Made by a program: the position numbers and the translations under genes. The notes under the pieces are model-generated. The model was not told the origin of the DNA, did no database searches, and saw only the letters and a program-made list of their open reading frames with translations. From positions 1 through 21,502 of the IMG/VR virus record IMGVR_UViG_3300025012_000306: a stretch of DNA of 21,502 bases; one strand, 5' to 3'. Source of the stretch: a virus. The first letter of the stretch is position 1, and every line of letters starts with the position of its first letter. Below, piece by piece: positions 15,901-21,502 of this stretch.

Positions 15901-18900
15901 GTTCAGCCTGGACAAACCTTGGCGGAAAATCCGACAAACCTTGGCGGAAATCCGCAGCAGCTTGTCGAACACGTCACCAAGAAAGGCAAGACCATCCGCG
16001 GAATAGTCCGCACCGACATTACGTGGAAAGAAGCCAAGGCCATTGACAAGTTCACCTTCAAGAAGGATGGCGGGTGGTTCATTCGTGAGCAGCACCTCAT
16101 CGCCGACCCAGGGGACAAAACAGGTCAGACCTCCAAGGATTCAACGGTTGAAAACAAAACCGATTCCGGAGCCGAAAATCGAAACGTCAAAGGGTTGGAA
16201 AATTCCGGGATATCCATTCCCCGCGGCAAAGCCGGCGAGATGCTGGCCGAAGGCGATGTGCGCCTCACCGCGACCGGCCGGCAGACCACTCCTTTCCCGA
16301 AAGTGGCAAACGACTCGAACAGAAAGGCCGAGAACACCTTGAAGCGGGTGGACAGGTGGTTGATGGAAAACGCCCTGGCCGAGGCCGAGTCCCGGGGAGA
16401 CAATTACAACGCCCGCATGTTCAGGGGCAACATCGACAAGCCCAGCCAGGCCGACAAAGATTCGGCTGAGATGTACCTGTTTGACGAGGTGCAGCCGAAG
16501 GTTGTTCCGTCGATACTTAAAGACCTCGTACCACCCGAGCATAATGGGGAAATAGAGGTTCCCCCAACCAAGCAGCCAGACGCCATCGAGCGAGAAGCGT
16601 CCCGCATGGAATTCACCAGTATAGACGGGTCAACTGAATTTATTGTTCGTGCTCCAGACGGCAGGGGAGGATTCACGAACTTTGCGAGATTCTCGGTGAA
16701 CAGCAAAGGCAAACCTATCGGCGTGCGTCATTTTTATGAATCTCGAGCAACCAGGGATTCGGTTGAACTCGCCCTGAAACGTTTCGATCTTGCCTCAGTA
16801 AATCAACCATCGCAGACCGAGGAGAATAGCACAGCAACGGAATACCGTTACTACCCCAACGACCAAGTGGTAATAACCAACGGCGAGAACAAGGGCGAAC
16901 GTGGAAGCGTCAGCCGATTCGTCCAGATCGGCAGACAAAAACCTCTTGTTTCCATATCCCTGGAAAACGGGAAATCTTTCGAGACCACTTCCGATAACGT
17001 TCGTCTCGTTGAGGAAAGGCCAGAGACAGAACCGAAGTCTACACTGGAACAACTCCAGGAAATGTCGGATGACGATATCGACAACCTCTTTGATGAGGTG
17101 GACCGGGAGCGGGCCGCCGAGAAACCGCCGAAGGCTGAAAGGGCTGAATTGTCTCCTGCTGAAAATTTCGCGAAAATCGTCATTCCCCATACCTATGGAG
17201 ATTACGATATACCAGAAGCGCTATTTGATCGATTCAAGGAAGCGGTAGCTGCTGGTGTAGGTTTCCGTATTTCCGGCGACAGGGCGAAGTTCGACAATGG
17301 CATGGAATGGATTATCCATGAAAGCCAAGCCATCATGACTGGTGATGACAGTCATGGATGGGCCAGCACGATGTCGGCCGCGTCAATCAAGAGATCGATT
17401 TCTTCCTGGCTGAACGACCACGAGACCAAGGCACCGAGACAGCAGAAAGCGCCGAGCGCCCCCCGGCCGCCGAAGAGCAACCCGGCGGGCCCGCCAAGCC
17501 CGCCGGCGCCGAAGAAGACCGCCGGGCAGATCGTCAAGGAAGGCGGCATTGCCGCGCAGTCGGCGGTCAAGGACGCCATGGCCGGTCTCACTGCTCTTTT
17601 CGGCGATCCGAATACCATCCGGATGGGACCTGCATTCGATGAAGAGACATATCGAAAGGCCAAGCCTCATTTCGTCAATGCCTGGAATGGAGTTAAGGAT
17701 CTTGGGTATTCCGTAAAGGAACTGATCAATTACTTCTATGGACAATTCGGTGACAAGATCCGTCCCTACCTGCAAAGATTCGTCAAGGATGTGCGGAATG
17801 GAGACCTCGAAGTCGAGTTGACAGCAGAGCCTAACAAGAGTACGCTTGAAGAAAGGGGAGGTGAACCATATGCCGATAACGAAAATAGAGCAGGTCAGCA
17901 AGATGGGCGGGATGTACGGACAGACGACGAAGCAGCTGCAGGCGCAGGCGATAATGCATTGGAAGGAGTGGCTCCCGAAGGAAGCGGCGGCACTGGAAGC
18001 GGCCGGGCTCCTGCAGGCGGAAGCGCTCAAGGCGGCCGAAAGAACGCAGGAGGGAATAAGAAGCCTGATGCAGGCGGGGTACCAGCACCACGAGGCGGAA
18101 GAGGTGATGCTGCCGAGGTATATTCTTCTACCGCCGGAGAAGGAAGTGGTAGAGGAGATGGAAAGAGAGTAAGCGGCCCCGCCACCACTCCCGCAGTAAA
18201 TTTCCGCATCACCGAAGACGTTCGTCTCGGTCAAGGCGGCGAGACCGTGAAGTTCAACGACAATCTCGCCGCCATCAAAATCCTCAAGAAACTCGAATCG
18301 GAAAAGCGCCGGGCAACTCCGGAAGAGCAACGCGCCCTCGCCCGGTATGTCGGCTGGGGCGGGCTGGCAAATTCATTCCGCAATGGCGTGACCGGCGAAG
18401 TAAAAAGCGGCTGGGAAGATCGTGTTGCCGAACTCGAGAAGATCCTCACGCCCGAAGAACTGGCAGTTGCCAGGAACAGCACCAAGGCCGCGCATTACAC
18501 CAGTTTCCCGGTCGTGAATGCGATGTGGAAGGCGGTCGAGCGCATGGGGTTCAGGGGTGGCAACATCCTGGAGCCTTCTGTCGGTGTCGGCAACTTCCTT
18601 GGCCTGATGCCGGAATCGCTGGCCGGCAATACCAACATGATGGCGGTAGAGTATGATAATATCACGGCCGGCATTGCCAAGCACCTTTACCCGAACGCCG
18701 CGGTATTCCATTCCGGTTTTCAGGACCTGCCCTTGCCGGAGAACAGCTTTGACCTGGTAATCGGCAATCCTCCTTTCGGGCGGGACAGCCTCAACTTCCC
18801 GCACAATCCTGACCTCAATCCCTACTCGATTCATCACCAGTTCTTCCTGGCCGGAATGGACGCCCTGAAACCTGGCGGCCTGCAGGTGATGGTGGTTTCC

Positions 18901-21502
18901 CGCTACCTGATGGACGGCAAGGACACCACCGTCAGAAAACTGCTGGCGGGAAAAGGAAAACTCCTGTCCGCCATCCGGCTGCCGGATACGGCGTTCAAGG
19001 AAAACGCCAAGACCGATGTCGTGACGGATGTTCTCTTCCTGCAGAAATACACCGAGCGCGAACTCTCGGCGATGGAGACCGCCCGGGCAACCGCCAAAGA
19101 GCAGAAGATCACCCTGCCAGATCCGGAGTGGGTAGAAACCACCACCATTCCAGATCCGCTCGGCAACGAGCCGATGAGGGTCAACGCCTATTTCAAATCT
19201 AACCAGTCAGCGGTTATTGGCAGATTGGAACGATCCGGCTCCATGCGGGGGTCCGGAACCAATGTCAATGTGAAACTCGACAAGTCCGAGGACATCGCAG
19301 CGCGCCTCGACAAGATCATCAAGACCATGCCGGCGGATATCGCCGTTGAAGTGGCGCCGGCCGACAAGCAGGCGCAGTACTTCAAAAACATGGTCGACGC
19401 CATGAAGATTTCCCTCTCCGGTCAGGAGTTGGGTTCCATCTCCTTCAATGAGTTTGGCGAGCTGGAGCAGGTTATCGACCGCGAGACCGACGGCGGCGAT
19501 ACCATTCTATCCAAGCGGGTTATCACACCGTCCTCTCCCTGGTCATCGGCTCTCAGCATGGACAAGGATGGCAAGTGGTTCCGCGACGTCGACAAGGTTG
19601 ATGAGAAGGGCGAGAAGGTCAAGGTGGTTGTCGGTGACAAGGCGACCAAGCGAAACCAGAAAACCCGAGAAGTATTCGAGAAGGAAAGCGACATACCGGC
19701 CAACATGAAACTCGGCGAGCCCGGATATAATCGCCTTCGCGACTCCATACAGCTTCTCGAAACCCTCACCAAGCAGATCAACCTTGAGACCTCCGATTCT
19801 TCCGAGAAGGAGATGGAGAGCAACCGGGCGAAACTGCGACGGCAGTACGACGCCTATGTGAAAGAGCACTCGCATATCAACGACAAGAAGACGGCCAACA
19901 TCCTGGCCGGCATGCCGAACAGCGCCTTGCTTCTCTCCCTGGAAAGCAAGTACAAGCCGCCGATCGACAAGGACAAGGCAAAGAAACTTGGGATAGCTCC
20001 TCAACCGGCCATGGTTGAGGAGGCCACCATCTTGAGCAAGCGGGTCATCTCCCCGGTGGAAAAAGCCACCACGGCGGCGACGCCCGCCGACGCCCTGGCT
20101 ATCAACTTGTCGGAGTCCGGACGAATCAGCCTCGAGAGAGTTGCCGAGCTGTTGGGCAAGAGCGAGGAGGAGACCGTCAAGGCCTTGCATGATGACCTCG
20201 ATACCCCGCTCATCTTCTTCGATCCGGAAACTGACCGGTGGGAGCCGGCCGACGAATATCTTGGCGGCAATGTTGTGCGGAAGATGGAGGCTGCCAAGGC
20301 CAAAGGCCTGGAGAAGAACGCCAAGGCCCTGGATAAGGTGTTGCCGGAACCGTGGACCGCCGACAAGGTGACGGCGACCATCGGCGGCGTGTGGATCCCT
20401 GCCGATGTCTATGCCGATTTCCTTTCCCACCTGACCAAGAGCCCGGCCGAGGTGAAGTATTTTCGCACCACGAACACCTTCCATGTTCAAGGCAGAACTG
20501 CCGGTCCGAGTAATTGGGGCACCCAACAGCGAAGCCCGGTGGCACTTGTGGACGCCATCCTCAACAATCGGCCGATCAAAGTCACCTACACCGACCACGA
20601 AGGAGAATCTCATGTCGACCAGGAAGCGACCGACGCGGCAATAGCCAAGGCTGCCGAGATCAAGGATGAATTCGACGCATGGGTATTCAAGGATTCCGAC
20701 CGCCGGAACAGGTTGGTGAAAATCTTCAACGACAAGTTCAATGTCCGGGTCACCAAGCAGCGCGATGGGCAACACCTGCAGTTCCCCGGGAAGGTGCCAG
20801 ACGCCATCATCGCCATGCGCCGGCATCAGAAGAACGCCATATGGCGCGGCATCGTCGATAATGTGGTTCTCTTCGACCACACTGTCGGTTCCGGCAAGAC
20901 CTTTACCAGCATCGCCCGGGCACTTGAGCGGAAGCGCATGGGCCTTTCCCGTAAGCCGATGGTCGTCGTGCCGAACCACCTGGTCGAGCAGTTTGCCAAG
21001 GACGTTTACAAACTCTATCCCGGGGCGAAGCTGCTTGCCGCTGGCAAGTCTGATCTGGTCCCGGCGAAACGCCGCCGGATATTCGCCAAAATTGCAACCG
21101 GCGATTGGGATATGGTTATCGTCCCGCACTCCTCATTTCAGTTCATCGGCATCTCTCCGGCGACCGAGACCAGGTACCTGGAAGCGGAACTGGCCATTGC
21201 CGAGGAAGCCGTGAAGGAAGCACTGGCAGAAACCGGCCATGATGGCGGAAGTTTCCGCAAGCCTTTGGCAGTGAAAGAGGCTGAAGCCCTGCGCGACAAG
21301 ATTAAGAACCGACTGGCCCAGGTCAAGGAGAAGAGCGGAAAGAAAGACCGGCTCCTCACTTTCGAGCAATTGGGAGTCGATGACCTCACCGTCGACGAAG
21401 AACACGATATCGGGAAAAATTTGTTCTACACTTCAAGCCTCAACGTGCGCGGCATGGGGCCGAAAGGCGGGTCTGGAAAAGCCTACGATTTGTGGACAAA
21501 AA
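12970..21502 (+). CDS. Giant polyvalent protein with DarB-like methylase-helicase (3' truncated)
   Basis: I read every codon from ATG 12970 to the right edge and found no stop: at least 2,844 residues, C-terminus missing. AGGA lies eight bases upstream. Order: Pro-rich start; Gly/Ala-rich segment (57-340) with EEMPQSAQEQ near 278; pyrophosphatase-like domain (594-726); further phage polyvalent segments (763-827, 1002-1045); KOW-like motif (1298-1350); FDEETY...PYLQRF segment (1538-1612); Gly-rich linker (1618-1740); N6-adenine methylase (from 1743, NPPFG at 1933); SF2 helicase start (GSGKT 2640-2644, DEEH 2809-2812). The second half matches P1 DarB-type anti-restriction proteins, which travel with phage DNA. 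The likely role is protection or modification of incoming DNA. The missing part should hold the second helicase lobe. Confidence 0.88.
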   Translation, partial: MGNIFDDVDSQISSPIDASDPVPPPVQNATAVKSNSAFDQVDSIANAPQPQEPERTVLGTLEDVVVSGTMGGFDLVKGAAGLADIATGGTLDKPLNTIQRETGRIQDTVKSWYSPAQQEANQEVEQAQGFVGKGGAMLENPSTIAHGVTRALPQMIGGAGIARGLATIAPKVLGATTAGRIAASAIGEGAITAGSTAGEIREKTGDLEIGQSGMSLAAGAGTGLLTLLGGSIAQKLGFPDVDSLLAGAAVQTGKKMTAGDIAKALVGSGLTEGVLEEMPQSAQEQIWLNVALGRPWKEGVPEGMAEGGLIGAAMGIGGGSYHLSTSFMDSTKELDQDPLGEQVNKLLDESLNDKAAGPVESPDARAAAHLAGILTGTPIETEEDRGQRVQAALDFFNDPQMPHDAKDRFVKEGVFAHLGIDVPGQEPGYGPDQQQGYSPILPEGARDQIDAEVLNQQFPEETRDLMWDLTGQAEDEQGMADTRTRKQRFENLKQRLADKEISIEELEANRTGRPLTAEESAQAFLGQEPTPAMADVEGRQARLDDAAAAFETMPEEQIIPEASTPSKATIDNPSSIVHGKDINLAPTEAQKEAENYKTAKASIDGLNLSIENPAGSVRSGKDASGKEWSQEMKADYGRILGSKGYDKDHVDIMVKPGYQGGADNVYVVNQHKADGSFDEHKIIAGVNSEQEAIALYNSNYEAGWTGGKSVTRVAMPVFKKWVIGQGPSQGAFVRERTVFPGTKTPVAETKAPVSGTATGGKSPYQMTPEEYTAGITDTDEKAIRLAAHPRSVKEALRFDLPVPLPVLQAYSNNQWAKNGIAKLYPGQAESPSTSPTDKENLTVPTATRTTTFTTEKGSVYSWDGKTSQRNKAKRPEHGEDSGVKERSAVTVFISPEAAREVGMWQTSSASSKRIAIRGNQIILTSPNGKTGIRGSDGRFEFTTEPEIGKNPLELWYPDKDGLFKGNHPGNKIVSIDTVQPGQTLAENPTNLGGNPQQLVEHVTKKGKTIRGIVRTDITWKEAKAIDKFTFKKDGGWFIREQHLIADPGDKTGQTSKDSTVENKTDSGAENRNVKGLENSGISIPRGKAGEMLAEGDVRLTATGRQTTPFPKVANDSNRKAENTLKRVDRWLMENALAEAESRGDNYNARMFRGNIDKPSQADKDSAEMYLFDEVQPKVVPSILKDLVPPEHNGEIEVPPTKQPDAIEREASRMEFTSIDGSTEFIVRAPDGRGGFTNFARFSVNSKGKPIGVRHFYESRATRDSVELALKRFDLASVNQPSQTEENSTATEYRYYPNDQVVITNGENKGERGSVSRFVQIGRQKPLVSISLENGKSFETTSDNVRLVEERPETEPKSTLEQLQEMSDDDIDNLFDEVDRERAAEKPPKAERAELSPAENFAKIVIPHTYGDYDIPEALFDRFKEAVAAGVGFRISGDRAKFDNGMEWIIHESQAIMTGDDSHGWASTMSAASIKRSISSWLNDHETKAPRQQKAPSAPRPPKSNPAGPPSPPAPKKTAGQIVKEGGIAAQSAVKDAMAGLTALFGDPNTIRMGPAFDEETYRKAKPHFVNAWNGVKDLGYSVKELINYFYGQFGDKIRPYLQRFVKDVRNGDLEVELTAEPNKSTLEERGGEPYADNENRAGQQDGRDVRTDDEAAAGAGDNALEGVAPEGSGGTGSGRAPAGGSAQGGRKNAGGNKKPDAGGVPAPRGGRGDAAEVYSSTAGEGSGRGDGKRVSGPATTPAVNFRITEDVRLGQGGETVKFNDNLAAIKILKKLESEKRRATPEEQRALARYVGWGGLANSFRNGVTGEVKSGWEDRVAELEKILTPEELAVARNSTKAAHYTSFPVVNAMWKAVERMGFRGGNILEPSVGVGNFLGLMPESLAGNTNMMAVEYDNITAGIAKHLYPNAAVFHSGFQDLPLPENSFDLVIGNPPFGRDSLNFPHNPDLNPYSIHHQFFLAGMDALKPGGLQVMVVSRYLMDGKDTTVRKLLAGKGKLLSAIRLPDTAFKENAKTDVVTDVLFLQKYTERELSAMETARATAKEQKITLPDPEWVETTTIPDPLGNEPMRVNAYFKSNQSAVIGRLERSGSMRGSGTNVNVKLDKSEDIAARLDKIIKTMPADIAVEVAPADKQAQYFKNMVDAMKISLSGQELGSISFNEFGELEQVIDRETDGGDTILSKRVITPSSPWSSALSMDKDGKWFRDVDKVDEKGEKVKVVVGDKATKRNQKTREVFEKESDIPANMKLGEPGYNRLRDSIQLLETLTKQINLETSDSSEKEMESNRAKLRRQYDAYVKEHSHINDKKTANILAGMPNSALLLSLESKYKPPIDKDKAKKLGIAPQPAMVEEATILSKRVISPVEKATTAATPADALAINLSESGRISLERVAELLGKSEEETVKALHDDLDTPLIFFDPETDRWEPADEYLGGNVVRKMEAAKAKGLEKNAKALDKVLPEPWTADKVTATIGGVWIPADVYADFLSHLTKSPAEVKYFRTTNTFHVQGRTAGPSNWGTQQRSPVALVDAILNNRPIKVTYTDHEGESHVDQEATDAAIAKAAEIKDEFDAWVFKDSDRRNRLVKIFNDKFNVRVTKQRDGQHLQFPGKVPDAIIAMRRHQKNAIWRGIVDNVVLFDHTVGSGKTFTSIARALERKRMGLSRKPMVVVPNHLVEQFAKDVYKLYPGAKLLAAGKSDLVPAKRRRIFAKIATGDWDMVIVPHSSFQFIGISPATETRYLEAELAIAEEAVKEALAETGHDGGSFRKPLAVKEAEALRDKIKNRLAQVKEKSGKKDRLLTFEQLGVDDLTVDEEHDIGKNLFYTSSLNVRGMGPKGGSGKAYDLWTK
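14749..15147 (+). other. Inorganic-pyrophosphatase-like domain of the giant protein
   Basis: Residues 594-726. GKEWSQEMKADYGRILGSKG leads into DKDHVDI (D646, D648, D651), which keeps the three aspartates of the soluble pyrophosphatase signature D-x-D-x-x-D. It is followed by VYVVNQHKADGSFDEHKII and YNSNYEAGWTGG. This is a domain described in phage and plasmid polyvalent proteins. Activity is inferred, since only part of the classic active site can be judged by eye. Confidence 0.7.
15911..15953. repeat. Imperfect 22/21-base tandem duplication inside the giant gene
   Basis: 15911-15932 (22 bases) is repeated at 15933-15953 (21 bases) with one A missing. The two copies are read in different frames: the first gives QTLAENP and the second TNLGGNP. 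The net effect keeps the giant frame open. Confidence 0.85.
17581..17813 (+). other. Conserved polyvalent-protein helical segment before the linker
   Basis: Residues 1538-1618. ALFGDPNTIRMGPAFDEETY, KAKPHFVNAW and YGQFGDKIRPYLQRFVKDV form a pattern I know from phage and conjugative-element polyvalent proteins, where it often sits at the end of one module just before a methylase-helicase module. Its function is unknown. Confidence 0.6.
17857..17862 (+). promoter_or_regulatory. Ribosome binding site of the nested gene
   Basis: GGAGGT, within a longer AAAGGGGAGGTG, ends seven bases before ATG 17870. It is among the strongest initiation sites in the window, although it lies inside the giant reading frame, where no start is needed. 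Confidence 0.7.
17870..18172 (+). CDS. Nested 100-residue gene in the +1 frame of the giant gene
   Basis: A complete ATG-to-TAA frame lying wholly within the giant gene. Its product is a compact helical protein: MGGMYGQTTKQLQAQAIMHW, then EWLPKEAAALEAAGLL, ALKAAERTQEGIRSLMQAGY, HHEAEEVMLPRYILLPPE. This layout (aromatic-rich helix, LP, short linker, AAE-x-T helix, YI-x-LPPE end) resembles a family of small stand-alone phage proteins sometimes annotated TnpV-like; their role is unknown and I recall this without a search. Third-position GC is about 76% here and about 35% in the overlapping host frame by hand count. The host frame here encodes only Gly/Ala/Asp/Arg-rich linker. Both facts indicate that this frame is the one under coding selection. 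A TTG at 17846 would lengthen it, but the ribosome site favours ATG 17870. Confidence 0.7.
   Translation: MPITKIEQVSKMGGMYGQTTKQLQAQAIMHWKEWLPKEAAALEAAGLLQAEALKAAERTQEGIRSLMQAGYQHHEAEEVMLPRYILLPPEKEVVEEMERE
18196..19065 (+). other. N6-adenine methylase domain of the giant protein
   Basis: Residues 1743 to about 2032. The entry segment FNDNLAAIKILKKLE...ATPEEQRALARYVGWGG is characteristic of DarB-type methylases. NILEPSVGVGNFLG (from 1865) is the SAM-binding loop. IGNPPFG (NPPFG 1933-1937) is the catalytic motif IV of amino-methylases. ALKPGGLQVMVVSRYLMDGK and the DVVTDVLFLQK strand complete the fold. Key residues are intact. Confidence 0.85.
20815..21502 (+). other. SF2 helicase first lobe of the giant protein (truncated)
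   Basis: Residues about 2616-2844. MRRHQKNAIWRGI serves as the entry motif, then FDHTVGSGKTFT (Walker A, GSGKT 2640-2644), MVVVPNHLVEQFAKD (motif Ia), DMVIVPHSSFQFI and VDEEHDIGKNLFY (Walker B, DEEH 2809-2812). The second lobe lies beyond the window. Confidence 0.85.

Noticed and set aside
16901-17248. Second overlapping + frame inside the giant gene
   Set aside because: Ser/Arg-rich product, no ribosome site, and the giant frame stays information-rich here, unlike at 17870-18172.
17358-17642. Another + strand frame over the Pro-rich stretch of the giant gene
   Set aside because: It has low-complexity Arg/Glu/Ala composition without a ribosome site, and it runs into conserved giant-frame sequence.
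17383-18330. Antisense open frame of 315 codons across the nested gene
   Set aside because: Cys/Ser/Arg-rich shadow product with no ribosome site. The + strand frames explain the region.
19543-21129. Long antisense open frame (528 codons) opposite the methylase-helicase region
   Set aside because: It is the mirror of a GC-rich, well-conserved coding frame on the + strand, has no domain I recognise and no ribosome site, and all supported genes are on the + strand.

Overview
The window is a dense late-gene block of a tailed bacteriophage or prophage. Every credible gene lies on the + strand. Order: portal (cut by the left edge), scaffold, major capsid protein, small virion protein, head-tail adaptor, propeller-like neck protein, small beta protein, LamG-type tail fibre, large AT-rich protein of unknown function, coiled-coil virion protein, small beta protein, disordered ejection-type protein, then one giant open frame running off the right edge. 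A P22-type portal, an N4-gp56/DUF4043-type capsid, and no tail-tube, sheath or tape-measure gene point to a short-tailed (podovirus-like) virion. The host is not identifiable. GC-rich coding with strong Shine-Dalgarno sites fits a Gram-negative proteobacterium, but that is a weak inference. No integrase, repressor, terminase, RNA gene, CRISPR array or IS element is visible.

Region 1-4,400 builds the head. Hairpins sit on both sides of the small gene after the capsid gene (3871-3895 and 4373-4396), the second capped by a TTCG tetraloop. Region 4,415-11,120 builds the connector and tail. Genes are tightly packed, some with 4-base overlaps. The fibre gene (6499-7668) and the 702-aa gene (7665-9773) are clearly more AT-rich than the rest and look like an exchangeable host-range module.

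Region 11,171-21,502 holds two genes likely to act during DNA entry: a disordered 594-aa protein and a polyvalent protein of at least 2,844 residues. In order the giant protein has a Gly/Ala-rich segment, an inorganic-pyrophosphatase-like domain, several conserved phage polyvalent-protein segments, a KOW-like motif, a Gly-rich linker, an N6-adenine methylase domain (NPPFG) and the start of an SF2 helicase (GSGKT, DEEH). The methylase-helicase half resembles P1 DarB, which is delivered with phage DNA and protects it from type I restriction. Giant virion proteins of this general kind are known from Bcep22-like podoviruses (recalled, not searched).

The most unusual feature is a complete 100-codon gene (17870-18172) nested in the +1 frame of the giant gene, exactly over its Gly-rich linker. 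It has a near-perfect Shine-Dalgarno site. By hand count GC at third positions is about 76% in the nested frame and about 35% in the host frame, so the coding signal switches frame and then returns. The simplest reading is that two anti-restriction genes fused by read-through across a small gene that kept its own frame.
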